This document shows, in pieces, positions 1 to 8,162 of a DNA stretch of 64,000 nucleotides; within the stretch, counting starts at the first letter, position 1, and every line of letters begins with the position of its first letter. The stretch spans positions 1 through 64,000 of the forward strand of contig NZ_PIUM01000026.1 in the NCBI RefSeq assembly GCF_002845745.1, in the 5' to 3' direction. The translations under genes were made by a program, and so were the position numbers. The notes under the pieces were generated by a model. The model was not told the DNA's origin and did no database searches. It saw nothing but the letters and a program-made list of their open reading frames with translations. Source of the stretch: Telmatospirillum siberiense (lineage in GTDB: Bacteria > Pseudomonadota > Alphaproteobacteria > Rhodospirillales > Magnetospirillaceae).

Positions 1-539
1 TCATCTTTCGGAAACACTCAAAATCCGCTTCCGAAAAACCCACAATCTCGCCTCAAGGCTCAATCGGGAGGCCGGGTTCTAATGCCTCAAACAATCACTG
101 TCAACTGACTTTTATCCTAATTTTCAGCCTCCTCGCGCATGAGCGCCCCACGCGCGTGAGCGCACGTCTAACTATTAGCTAACCTCGCAATATCGCGGTG
201 CGGCGCCACCAGATCTGGTGTTTTATGGTGAGCGCCGCCACAATGGGCGTTGGAAGAGACCTGAAACACGAAAGATCACGGAAAACCGTGATGCAGGGTT
301 GCCTTTTCCGGCTGAGCTTGAGATAACCGCGAAACGCCAGGATTTGCGCCATGTTGCGGGCGCCCTCGCTGATCAACCAGGGGCTGAAGGCCGATCTGGA
401 CGACATCATGCGGAAACCGGCCGGGTATCCCGGATTACCGCAAACGGGGCCGCCCGTGCCGGCCCTCGAAGCCTGGTCTTTGATACGAAGCCCCCTGGGG
501 GACTTCGTAGAACGGCAGATGAGTAACGGAGGGCAGGAT
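1..539. other. Intergenic, with hairpin before the M23 gene
   Basis: No convincing gene is seen on either strand; the open frames here lack ribosome-binding sites and recognisable protein features. Around 132-163 two near-identical tracts of the form CGCGCRTGAGCGC are repeated. At 484-509 a near-perfect hairpin (TACGAAG, C5, T, G5, one bulged A, CTTCGTA) lies about 30 bases before the M23 gene. It could be a terminator of unseen upstream transcription or a 5' leader element. It has no T-tract. Confidence 0.4.
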
Positions 540-1910
540 ATGCATTTTTGGCGATCGACGCCGGCTCGGGCGATAACCGCCACCGCGCTGGTTGCCTTAT
601 GCGTCACCGGCGGCGTTCATCTGTTCCATCGGACGAGGACGCCCGCCGGGCCCCAAGGACCATCCGCCCCGCCATCCGCGTCCTCTCCAGAAGCGGAGAC
701 GGAATCCTACCGGCAATCCCTCGCCACGCCGAAGGCCGACAGCGAACTGGAGGATCAGGCGAGCCATCCCATTCAGACGGTGGTGGAGGCCGAGCGCGGA
801 GATACGCTGCTCGATCTTCTTCTGAAGGCGGGCGTCGAACGGAATGACGCCAACCAGGCCATCGACGCGCTTCGCGAGGTCTACAATCCGCGCGCGCTGA
901 AGATCGGGCAGGAAATCACCGTCACCTTCGAAAGGCCGAGCGACGGTATCGGCACCGGGCCGTTCCACGCCATCGCCTTGCAGCCCGACGCCGGGCGCCA
1001 AGTGTCGGCCAAACGGGCCAAGGACGGCTTCGCCGCCAGCGAGGTGAAGCGCGAGGTCACCCGGCAGATGGCGCATTTCACCGGCACCATCAAGGGCAGC
1101 CTGTTCGAAACCGCCACCACCGAGGGCGTGCCCGCGCCCATCCTGGTGGAAATGATCCGCGCCTTTTCCTACGACGTCGACTTCCAGCGCGACATCCAGC
1201 CGGGGGATTCCTTCGAGGTGATGTTCGATCGCTTCGTCGATAAGAAAGGCCAGGTGGTGAAGGACGGCGACATCACCTATGCCAAGCTGACCCTGTCGGG
1301 CGTGGCCATGCCCATCTACCGTTATGTCGATTCGAGCGGCATGCCCGATTATTATAATCCCAACGGCGAAAGCGTGAGAAAGGCCCTGCTGCGCACTCCG
1401 GTCGACGGGGCCAGGATCAGCTCTGGCTACGGCATGCGCATGCATCCGATCCTGGGCTTCAGCAAGATGCACAAAGGCGTCGATTTCGCCGTCACCACCG
1501 GCACGCCGGTGCTGGCCGCCGGCTCGGGCGTCATCGACTTCGCCGGGGCAAACGGCTCCTACGGCTATTACGTGCGCATCAAGCACGATGCCCTGCATTC
1601 CACCGCCTATGCCCATCTGTCGCGCTTCGCCCAGGGCATCCGCACCGGCAAGCATGTGGCGCAAGGCCAGGTCGTCGCATTTTCCGGCGCCACCGGACGG
1701 GCCACCGGACCGCATCTGCATTATGAGGTTCTGGTCCATAACGAACAGGTCAACCCGATGAGCGTCAAGTTCCAGTCGGGCAACAAACTGGCCGGAAAGG
1801 AGCTGCAACGCTTCCTGTCCACCACCAAGGAACAGGGACAATTGCTGGTCCAGACGCCGGTGACCAGCAAGGTGGCGTTGAACAGGTCCGACGCCGCCCG
1901 CCCGAACTGA
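540..1910 (+). CDS. M23 family murein metallopeptidase (LysM/OapA-like N-terminus)
   Basis: Predicted periplasmic peptidoglycan hydrolase of 456 residues. A membrane anchor or signal segment lies at about residues 8-25. A LysM/OapA-like region (GDTLLDLLLKAGV...) lies at about 85-135, and the C-terminal half is the M23 LytM-type zinc peptidase. The motifs HKGVDFA (zinc His and Asp) and GPHLHYEV (catalytic and zinc His) are both present, so it should be active rather than an EnvC-like activator. The frame stays open upstream to 351, but GGAGG precedes the ATG at 540 with normal spacing, and the hydrophobic segment follows directly, so this start is chosen. It stands alone on its strand. Likely role: murein cross-link cleavage in growth or division; the exact bond is inferred from family only. 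Confidence 0.9.
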   Translation: MHFWRSTPARAITATALVALCVTGGVHLFHRTRTPAGPQGPSAPPSASSPEAETESYRQSLATPKADSELEDQASHPIQTVVEAERGDTLLDLLLKAGVERNDANQAIDALREVYNPRALKIGQEITVTFERPSDGIGTGPFHAIALQPDAGRQVSAKRAKDGFAASEVKREVTRQMAHFTGTIKGSLFETATTEGVPAPILVEMIRAFSYDVDFQRDIQPGDSFEVMFDRFVDKKGQVVKDGDITYAKLTLSGVAMPIYRYVDSSGMPDYYNPNGESVRKALLRTPVDGARISSGYGMRMHPILGFSKMHKGVDFAVTTGTPVLAAGSGVIDFAGANGSYGYYVRIKHDALHSTAYAHLSRFAQGIRTGKHVAQGQVVAFSGATGRATGPHLHYEVLVHNEQVNPMSVKFQSGNKLAGKELQRFLSTTKEQGQLLVQTPVTSKVALNRSDAARPN

Positions 1911-2047
1911 TCCCAAGGGAAGGCGAGCTTCCTTCCCGCCCCGCCCCCGCTTTTTTCCGAAAAATTCCCGATCACCGGCAATAAAAGGCCGGCGCCGTTC
2001 GTCACTGTCATCGAATGAGTAACCATACTCCTTGCGAGGACAGCGAT

Positions 2048-2425
2048 ATGAACGAGACTCCTTATGTGCAGGCTTTCGATCTGATGTGGGAAACGTTCCC
2101 CGAACCGACCCTGCTGGTCCGCAAGGACCGCACGGTCATCGCCGCCAACGCCTCGGCGCGCCGGATGGGACGCACGGAAGGTGGAAAATGTTTCGGCGTC
2201 ACCCCCTTCGGCGGCGGCAAGAACCATTGCCGGAACTGCAAGGCCGACCTGACCTTGCGCAGCCGCGAAGCGATCAGCGAGGTCAGCCTCGATCTCGGCG
2301 CCCCGATCACCAGCTATTGGCTTCCCCTGCCCGATTCGACCGAGCTTTATGTCCACTTCGGCTTCGGCGTCGCCGAGCTTCTGCGCAATCAGGGGGCCGC
2401 CGCCGCCCCCCAATCCCAAGGATAA
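2048..2425 (+). CDS. Small PAS-like protein with a cysteine cluster
   Basis: A 125-residue soluble protein that looks like a single PAS fold. 'PEPTLLVRKDRTVIAANASARRM' style residues 18-40 match the start of a PAS core, and the C-terminus continues as beta-rich sequence. Three cysteines sit at about 48, 61 and 64 (C-x12-C-x2-C), in the region where PAS domains bind cofactors, so a metal or redox ligand is possible. No output domain is attached. An in-frame ATG lies at 2015, but AGGA 7 bases before 2048 favours the later start. It is followed after 7 bases by the membrane protein gene and then by an ECF sigma factor, so the three probably form an operon. The function as a sensor is inferred. 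Confidence 0.65.
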   Translation: MNETPYVQAFDLMWETFPEPTLLVRKDRTVIAANASARRMGRTEGGKCFGVTPFGGGKNHCRNCKADLTLRSREAISEVSLDLGAPITSYWLPLPDSTELYVHFGFGVAELLRNQGAAAAPQSQG

Positions 2426-2432
2426 GTCCATC

Positions 2433-2849
2433 ATGTTTCATCAGTGCCGCTCGGATCGCCATGACCGCTGGTCGGCCTGGCCCAAACCGGTCCGCATCGC
2501 CCGCCATGTGACGCTGGGCTTGCTGGTCGCCGCCAGCTTCGCCCTGGTCTTCGGCTATGTGACGATGCTGCTGTGGAACGCCATCCTGCCGCAAATCTCA
2601 TCGCTGCCGGCCGTCACCTTCTGGCAGGCCGTGGGGATCCTTTTGCTGGCCCGGCTGCTGACCGGACGGTTCTCCCATGGCGATCACCCTCACCGGTTCC
2701 ACCGCCGTCGTCCGGAGCGGAGCGAAGCGGAACGAGATGACGCCGGCCGCTATGCCGAATGGTGGGAAACCGAGGGAAGCGCGGCCTTCGACGCCTATCT
2801 GGCGCGATCGCGGAACGGAAGCTCCCGCAACGGCCCGCATGAAGAATGA
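2433..2849 (+). CDS. Small membrane protein next to ECF sigma factor
   Basis: A 138-residue protein with two predicted membrane helices: one around residues 25-48 (TLGLLVAASFALVFGYVTML) and a second around 60-80 (FWQAVGILLLARLLTG). The loop WNAILPQISSLP lies between them. After the helices comes a charged, His- and Arg-rich cytoplasmic tail. I recall similar small proteins with this 'LW N..LP.i..LP..tFWQA.gll.Ls..L' pattern beside ECF sigma genes in other proteobacteria, but no function is established that I know. It overlaps the sigma factor gene by 11 bases, implying translational coupling. It could act as an anti-sigma-like partner, but no zinc or ASD motif is visible. Confidence 0.7.
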   Translation: MFHQCRSDRHDRWSAWPKPVRIARHVTLGLLVAASFALVFGYVTMLLWNAILPQISSLPAVTFWQAVGILLLARLLTGRFSHGDHPHRFHRRRPERSEAERDDAGRYAEWWETEGSAAFDAYLARSRNGSSRNGPHEE

Positions 2850-3381
2850 TCCGTCGGACAACCGGCGGCGGCTGACGGCGATCATCGAGCATGATCGCCG
2901 GGGCCTGACCCGGTTCGTCCAATCCCGCTTGTTCGGCGAAGGCCGAGACGAAGCCGACGACATCGTTTCGGACGTCGTCTTGCGCCTGTTCGAGCGCGCC
3001 GACCTGCTGGCCCAGGTCGAGGACGTCACCGCCTATCTCTATCGGGCGCTGGCCCATGCGGTGACCGATATGTTCCGGCGCCGCCGGGCCGGTCCCCTGC
3101 GTCCCGCCCCGGAACCTCCGGATCGTGACGAACCGGAGGGCGCCGACCCCGCCCCCGATCCGGAAGTGGCCCTCGCCCAACGGGAACAGCGCGAGCGCAT
3201 CGGCCAGGCGCTTTCCCGTCTGACCCCGGCCGAACGGGCGGTCTGGGTGGCCGTCGAGATCGAGGGATGGCGGTTTCGCGAACTGGCCGAACGCTGGAAT
3301 GAACCGCTGGGGACCCTGCTGTCGCGCAAGAATCGGGCCGCCAAAAAACTGCGTGCCCTCCTGGAGGGCGAGTCTCGATGA
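2839..3381 (+). CDS. ECF RNA polymerase sigma factor
   Basis: A 180-residue sigma-70 family factor of the extracytoplasmic-function type. Region 2 (about residues 10-75) contains DEADDIVSDVVLRLFERADLL and the basic RRRR end. Region 4 (about 120-178) has LTPAERAVWVAVEIEGW followed by the helix-turn-helix RFRELAERWNEPLGTLLSRKNRA. The linker is Pro/Asp-rich. The ATG at 2839 overlaps the membrane protein gene and gives a normal ECF length; upstream in-frame starts would add a low-complexity tail. No recognisable anti-sigma gene follows. The partner may be the upstream membrane protein or the PAS-like protein; that is inference from co-location. Confidence 0.85.
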   Translation: MKNDPSDNRRRLTAIIEHDRRGLTRFVQSRLFGEGRDEADDIVSDVVLRLFERADLLAQVEDVTAYLYRALAHAVTDMFRRRRAGPLRPAPEPPDRDEPEGADPAPDPEVALAQREQRERIGQALSRLTPAERAVWVAVEIEGWRFRELAERWNEPLGTLLSRKNRAAKKLRALLEGESR

Positions 3382-3391
3382 AACGGAGTTG

Positions 3392-4324
3392 TTACAGCTC
3401 GGCACGAAAAGGAATGGCCGGTTGCGCGCCATGCCGGGTCACGCAGAGGGCCGCCGCCCGCTGCCCCAGATCCGCCGCCTCCCACAATGTCATCCCTTCG
3501 CGCAGTCCGACGGCGACACCGCCGATAAAGGTATCGCCGGCGGCGGTGGTATCGACGGCCTGGACCGATCGGGCGGCAAGATGGCGCGCATCGTCCGGGC
3601 CCACGATCACCACCCCCTGCCTCCCCAGGGTCACCAGGACATGGCGGACGCCGCGCGAGCGCAATATCCAGGCGGCCTCCATGGCCGAAGACGGATCGGT
3701 GACCGGGATGCCGGCGAGCGCCGAGGCCTCGCTTTCATTGGGAATCAGATAGTCGATCTTCGGCCACAGCCGATCCGGCAGCGCCAGGACCGGCGCCGGA
3801 TTGAGCAAAACCGGCAAACCGGCGCGGACGGCGCGATCGACGGCATGCTCCACCGTCGCCAAGGGCACTTCGAGCTGCAGAATCATCAGCGCCGCCCGGT
3901 CGATGGCGGCGGAGGCGGCGTCCACATGGATGGGCTCCAACGTCGCATTGGCCCCCGAAACCACGACGATGCGATTCTGGCCGTCGTCATCGACCTGGAT
4001 CATCGCCACCCCGGTCGCCGACCGATCGTCGGTCACGACATGGGTGGTATCGATGCCGTCCCCGGCCATGGCCTGGCGAAGCTGGGCGCCGAACGCGTCG
4101 GCGCCCAGGCTGCCGATCAGCGTCACCGGGGCGCCCAGGCGCGCGCAGGCCACCGCCTGATTGGCGCCCTTGCCCCCCGGCACCACGGAAAACTGGCGCC
4201 CCATCAGGGTTTCGCCGGCCGCCGGAGCACGGGATACACGCAGCACCAAATCCATATTGAGGCTGCCGACCACGACGATCGACTTCGCCGAAGGGCCCGG
4301 CGAGGCGGCCCCCCGGGTCGTCAT
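3392..4324 (-). CDS. Ribokinase-type PfkB sugar kinase
   Basis: A 310-residue PfkB family carbohydrate kinase, closest in pattern to ribokinase. After a short N-terminal extension it has VVVGSLNMDLVLRV, the sugar-binding PGGKGANQAVACARLG motif at about 48-63, and near the C-terminus TTAAGDTFIGG, carrying the catalytic Asp and anion hole. It would phosphorylate a sugar or sugar acid in the cytoplasm. It overlaps the upstream aldolase gene by an ATGA junction and is the last gene of a four-gene minus-strand operon. The aldolase and acid-type MFS neighbours suggest the true substrate may be an aldonate or a 2-keto-3-deoxy acid rather than ribose. It converges with the ECF sigma gene with a 10-base gap. 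Confidence 0.8.
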   Translation of the reverse strand: MTTRGAASPGPSAKSIVVVGSLNMDLVLRVSRAPAAGETLMGRQFSVVPGGKGANQAVACARLGAPVTLIGSLGADAFGAQLRQAMAGDGIDTTHVVTDDRSATGVAMIQVDDDGQNRIVVVSGANATLEPIHVDAASAAIDRAALMILQLEVPLATVEHAVDRAVRAGLPVLLNPAPVLALPDRLWPKIDYLIPNESEASALAGIPVTDPSSAMEAAWILRSRGVRHVLVTLGRQGVVIVGPDDARHLAARSVQAVDTTAAGDTFIGGVAVGLREGMTLWEAADLGQRAAALCVTRHGAQPAIPFRAEL

Positions 4325-5265
4325 GCCGGCAGGCCGGCGATCTTGGCGCGGTAGAATTCGGTGCCCTCGACGATCTTGTCGAGAACCGCATCCAATGCCC
4401 AGAAGCGCTCGCGCACGTCATAATCGATAACCCGGCAGCGGATGGAGGCGAAGGTCCCGATGCGCTGATGATACATCTTGGCCAGCGCCGGATAGCCGAG
4501 GGATTCGGAAACGGCGGCCAGGACCAGGAAGGTCGCCAGTTCGCCGGCCAACTCCGGATGCCCGGCCGAGGAGGCATAGAGCCACTTGTAGAGATCGGGA
4601 TGGAAATTGGCGAAGACGCCGTTGAATCCCGGCGCGCCCGCCTTCATCGCGTCCCAGGCGATGGCCGCGTTGGCGTTGAGGATCCGCATGGGGGTCTGGG
4701 CGGTCAGCGCCACGCGCCGTTTCACCGTCGGCAGATCGCAACTGACGTCCTTCAACAGGATGAAGCGGCCCGACTGGGCGCACAGCGACAGTTCCTCGTC
4801 CGTCAGCAATCGCCGATAGGGCGCCGGGCATTCGTAAAGACCCAGGGGGAGATCCTTGGGCAGACGGTCGAGCAGCGTGGCGAGCGTCGCCTTGAAGGCG
4901 CCCGTCCCCGCCTTCTTCGGATCGAGATGATTGGTCACCAGGATCAAGGCGTCGGCGCCCACCCGGCTCATCTCGGTCAGTTCGCCGATCTGGGCGTCGA
5001 TATCGTCGCTGATGTGCCCCGAGACCACCACCGGCACCCGGCCTTTCACCTTTTCGACGACAAAACGCCCCAGGGCGGCGCGTTCATCGAGCGACAGGAA
5101 CATCATCTCGCTCGATTGGCAGACGGCGAACAGGGCGTCGGCGCCGTGGGCCAGATACCATTCGATCAGACGTTCCAGGCCGGCGTAGTCGATCCGCCCG
5201 TCATCGGTGAACGGAGTCAGCATCACCGGGACGATGCCCTGGATGCGGGGAAGAGATTGGGTCAT
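4321..5265 (-). CDS. DapA/NanA family aldolase or dehydratase
   Basis: A 314-residue TIM-barrel protein of the dihydrodipicolinate synthase / N-acetylneuraminate lyase superfamily. The N-terminus IQGIVPVMLTPFTDDGRIDYAGLERLIEWY is typical. The active-site Tyr is in PLGLYECP (about 140) and the Schiff-base Lys in ILLKDVSCD (about 170). The GxxG/E loop differs from true DapA (AVCQSSEMMFLS instead of GTTGES), so lysine biosynthesis is unlikely. A GTG at 5274 is in frame, but the ATG at 5265 with an AGG about 10 bases upstream is preferred. It lies between an MFS carrier and a PfkB kinase, which fits cleavage or dehydration of an imported sugar acid. Confidence 0.8.
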   Translation of the reverse strand: MTQSLPRIQGIVPVMLTPFTDDGRIDYAGLERLIEWYLAHGADALFAVCQSSEMMFLSLDERAALGRFVVEKVKGRVPVVVSGHISDDIDAQIGELTEMSRVGADALILVTNHLDPKKAGTGAFKATLATLLDRLPKDLPLGLYECPAPYRRLLTDEELSLCAQSGRFILLKDVSCDLPTVKRRVALTAQTPMRILNANAAIAWDAMKAGAPGFNGVFANFHPDLYKWLYASSAGHPELAGELATFLVLAAVSESLGYPALAKMYHQRIGTFASIRCRVIDYDVRERFWALDAVLDKIVEGTEFYRAKIAGLPA

Positions 5266-5280
5266 GAGAAGCACCTATGG

Positions 5281-6609
5281 CTATTCGGCATGTTCGGGAA
5301 TGGGGCGGGTGACCAGGAACAGATAGCTCATGGCGCCCGCGAAGGAGATGGCCGCGCCGGTCAGCAGGGCCGGCACGAAGGAGAAGGATTGGGCGATGAA
5401 GCCGGTGACGATGGGCGCCAGGGCGCCGCCGATGAAACCGCCGAAATTCTGCAAGGCGCCCAGCGAGGCGATGCGGCTGGGCGGCGCGGCGGCCGTCACC
5501 AGCGCCCAGGAGCAGGCCGAGGCGGCGTTGGCGAGGAAGATCACCACCGAGATGCAGGCCAGCGCGACGAGGTTGCTGTCGGCCAGTGCGGCCGGAATGG
5601 TGAAGGCGGCCATGCCCAGCATGGCGACCACCACCGGGATGCGCCGGCCCTTCACCGGCGAGCCCTGGGTCCGCCGGGTCACCTGGTCGGAGACCCAGCC
5701 GGCGGCAAGGCATCCCAGGAATCCGCAGAAGAAGGGAACCGAGGCGGCGACGCCGGTGCGCGCCAGGCTCATGTGGCGTTCGCCGATCAGATAGGCGGGC
5801 AGCCAGCTCAAATAGACCCAGTTCAGATAAACCGAACCGAAAAAGCCCAGGATCATTCCCCAGGTGGTGCGAAACGAAAAGAGGCTGAGCCAATCGGCGA
5901 AGGTCACCTTGGGCGCGGTCCGTTCCTCGGTCTCCGACGTCAGATAGGCGGTTTCCTCCTGGTCGAGGCGCATCTCGGCGGGATCGCGGTAAAGCGCGTA
6001 CCAGACGAGGGCGACGACGAGGCCGGCCCCTCCCATCAGGATGAACATCCAGCGCCAGTCGAGGAAGATGATCAGCTGCGTCAGGATCAGGGGGGCCAGC
6101 GCGGTTCCCAGCGGCGAGGCGGAATTGAAGATGCCCGTCGGCACGCCGCGCCGGCTGACCGGATACCAGTTGCTGACGACCCGCGCGGCCGAGGGAAACT
6201 GCGGCGCCTCGCCGATGCCCAGGAAGACGCGGGCGGTGATCAGTTGCACGAAATTCGCGGCCAAACCACCCGCCGCCTGGGCCACCGACCAGAGGGCGAG
6301 GCCGACGGCCAGCAGCCGGCGCGGCCCGACGCGGTCGACCAGGCCGCCGGTCGGCAGTTGGGCGAGGGCGTAGCTCCAGGAGAAGGCCGACAGCAGCAGC
6401 CCCATCTGTCCGAGCGACAGCCCCAGTTCCTTGGCGACGGTCTGGCTGGCCACAGCCAGGGTGCCGCGGTCCATGTAATTGACGACGCCGCTCAGGATCA
6501 GCAGCGACAGCGAAAGGATCTGGGCCCGCCGGACACGGGGCGGGGCGGCGGCGAACGATCGCCGTGGAATGGCCACGGATAATGGTGCCGGTGGCGCCGG
6601 GGTGCTCAT
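5281..6609 (-). CDS. MFS transporter, anion:cation symporter (ACS) type
   Basis: A 442-residue 12-helix major facilitator. After a basic cytoplasmic N-terminus, helix 1 contains VNYMDRGTLAVA, the signature of the ACS group (glucarate, galactonate, tartrate and hexuronate carriers). The loop 2-3 motif is GGLVDRVGPRRLLA, and loop 4-5 has RVFLGIGEAPQFPSAARVVSNWYP. It probably imports an organic acid by proton symport in the inner membrane. It lies 15 bases upstream of the aldolase gene and 53 bases downstream of the GntR gene, so it is the first transported-substrate gene of the operon. The substrate is not determined from sequence. Confidence 0.85.
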   Translation of the reverse strand: MSTPAPPAPLSVAIPRRSFAAAPPRVRRAQILSLSLLILSGVVNYMDRGTLAVASQTVAKELGLSLGQMGLLLSAFSWSYALAQLPTGGLVDRVGPRRLLAVGLALWSVAQAAGGLAANFVQLITARVFLGIGEAPQFPSAARVVSNWYPVSRRGVPTGIFNSASPLGTALAPLILTQLIIFLDWRWMFILMGGAGLVVALVWYALYRDPAEMRLDQEETAYLTSETEERTAPKVTFADWLSLFSFRTTWGMILGFFGSVYLNWVYLSWLPAYLIGERHMSLARTGVAASVPFFCGFLGCLAAGWVSDQVTRRTQGSPVKGRRIPVVVAMLGMAAFTIPAALADSNLVALACISVVIFLANAASACSWALVTAAAPPSRIASLGALQNFGGFIGGALAPIVTGFIAQSFSFVPALLTGAAISFAGAMSYLFLVTRPIPEHAE

Positions 6610-6662
6610 GGTTGTTCCTCCACTGGTGGCTTTTTTTCTTTGTTTTTCGAAAGGGTGTTGTC

Positions 6663-7358
6663 TCAGGTCGAACCCGGCTCGACGGATTCGCTTTCGTCGA
6701 AGGGGCCGACGCTCAGCGACCGGCGGCGCGAACTGTGCAGATGCGCCCGCAAGGCGAGCAGGGCGGCATCGACGTCCCGCCGGACCAGGGCCGCCAGCAC
6801 CGCCTCATGCTCGCGCAGCGCGACCGGCAGACGGGCGGCGGGCAGGCCGATGCGTTCCCCCAGGATCATGCGGATGCGCAGGGAATTGACGCGATGGATA
6901 TCGGTGATCAGGCGATTGCGCATGGCGGCGATGAAGGTGTCGTGCATCTCCCAGTCGGCGGCCTGCGCCTCCTCCAGGAAAGCCGGCGTTACCGGGCCCC
7001 GGCCGGCCACCGCCTTGATCTCCTGGAGACGGTCGTAGAGGGTGGTGATCTCGCGCGGCGAGGCATGCCGGCCGAATTCCGCCAAGGCGGTCATTTCCAC
7101 CATTTCGCGCAGTTGGAACGCCTCGACGACCATCTGCAGGTCGACATGGGCGATTTGCAGGCCGCGCTGGCTGATCACCTTGATCAGTCCTTCGGCCTCC
7201 AGCCGGGGCACCATCTGATGGATCGAGGCCAGGGACATGGAGGTCAGTTCCGCCAGTTCCCGCTGACTGACGAACTGACCGGGCAAAAGCTGGCGTTTCA
7301 ACAGATGCTGAGTAAAGGCCTGGTAGGCCTGGTCACGAAGTTTCGGTTGCCCCGACAT
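6663..7358 (-). CDS. GntR/FadR family regulator (FCD domain)
   Basis: A 231-residue transcription factor. The N-terminal winged helix (about 10-75) reads LRDQAYQAFTQHLLKRQLLPGQFVSQRELAELTSMSLASI, a standard GntR DNA-binding domain. The C-terminal all-helical FCD ligand domain has EMVEMTALAEFGRHAS and REHEAVLAALVRRDVDAALLALRAHL, with the metal-ligand His residues expected for this group. It is the first gene of the minus-strand sugar-acid operon and likely represses it. A perfect palindrome lies 22 bases before its start codon, so autoregulation is probable. The inducer is unknown but presumably is the MFS substrate or a derivative. Confidence 0.88.
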   Translation of the reverse strand: MSGQPKLRDQAYQAFTQHLLKRQLLPGQFVSQRELAELTSMSLASIHQMVPRLEAEGLIKVISQRGLQIAHVDLQMVVEAFQLREMVEMTALAEFGRHASPREITTLYDRLQEIKAVAGRGPVTPAFLEEAQAADWEMHDTFIAAMRNRLITDIHRVNSLRIRMILGERIGLPAARLPVALREHEAVLAALVRRDVDAALLALRAHLHSSRRRSLSVGPFDESESVEPGST

Positions 7359-7379
7359 CTGACGACACCATTACCATCA

Positions 7380-7395
7380 CACTGACATGTCAGTG
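7380..7395. promoter_or_regulatory. Perfect 16-bp palindrome, candidate GntR operator
   Basis: CACTGACATGTCAGTG is a perfect inverted repeat starting 22 bases upstream of the GntR gene and 150 bases before the YceI gene on the other strand. Its size and position fit a GntR-family autoregulatory operator. Immediately to the right are two related direct tracts, TTGCACAAAT and TTGCGCAAAT. Binding is inferred only. Confidence 0.55.
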
Positions 7396-7548
7396 ACTAT
7401 TGCACAAATATGGCAGTTGCGCAAATCGGCGTGGCGAGATAATCGGATGAGCGCGGGTCCAGTGCCCTTGGAGTGGCCCGGCGGCGACACCATGTGGTGG
7501 GAATTCGACGGAATGGCCCCATCGGCAACCGGCCGGGAGCGGATCCCC

Positions 7549-8136
7549 ATGTGGCGCGCGATCGTCCTTGTTTTTATCCTGGCGCTGGCCGTGCCCGCCC
7601 GGGCCGCCCCTTCGGTTTATGAGATCGGCCCCTACTCCACGGAGATCGGCTTCGCCGTCGACCTGGCCGACGTCACCACTGTGGCCGGGGCCTTCACCCG
7701 CTTCACCGGCAAGCTCTCCCTCGATCTGGACGCGCCGCAGGCCAGCCGGGTGGCGGTGACGGTCGACACCCGGTCCTTCGACATCGGCTGGGAACCGGCC
7801 TACAGCCTGTTGCGATCGGACGCCTATCTGGATGTCTTGCACTGGCCGGCGATGAGCTTCTCCACCGAAACGGTCAGCCAGCAGGATGCGACGCATGTGC
7901 GGATGGCCGGCACCCTGACCATCCGCGGCGTCGCCCGGCCGCAAGTCCTGGACGCGGTCCTGGAACAGCGGCATTGGGATCCGGACAGCCAAGCCGAAAT
8001 CGCCGTCTTCACCGTGACGGGCATCCTGCACCGTTCCGATTTCGGCATGGTCTCCGACGCCTTGCTGGTCGGCGACGAGGTCAATCTGAATATCAAGGCC
8101 CGCCTGCGTCTGGCCGGCGCGGAACCTGCGCGGTAA
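7549..8136 (+). CDS. YceI-like secreted lipid-binding protein
   Basis: A 195-residue protein of the YceI family, a periplasmic lipocalin-like beta barrel that binds isoprenoid or amide lipids. A Sec signal peptide (MWRAIVLVFILALAVPARAA) leads the sequence. The mature part shows the usual order: YEIGPYSTEIGFAVDLADVTTVAGAF, a GKLSLDLDAP segment, SFDIGW, SDAYLDVLHWPAMSF and GTLTIRGVARP. The frame is open to 7387, but the ATG at 7549 has GGAGCGGA before it and starts the signal peptide. It is a single gene converging with the pilus operon, with a 26-base gap. Specific ligand unknown. Confidence 0.85.
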   Translation: MWRAIVLVFILALAVPARAAPSVYEIGPYSTEIGFAVDLADVTTVAGAFTRFTGKLSLDLDAPQASRVAVTVDTRSFDIGWEPAYSLLRSDAYLDVLHWPAMSFSTETVSQQDATHVRMAGTLTIRGVARPQVLDAVLEQRHWDPDSQAEIAVFTVTGILHRSDFGMVSDALLVGDEVNLNIKARLRLAGAEPAR

Positions 8137-8162
8137 TCCGGAGGGTTACCATTGCCCCGGCC

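Noticed and set aside
597-1916. Minus-strand open frame of about 440 codons opposite the M23 peptidase
   Set aside because: The plus strand encodes a complete peptidase with catalytic motifs; the opposite frame has no recognisable protein.
4468-6582. Long plus-strand open frame of about 700 codons opposite the aldolase/MFS genes
   Set aside because: Its translation is Gly/Arg/His/Gln-rich low-complexity with no domain, and it lies opposite well-recognised genes; a GC-rich antisense shadow.
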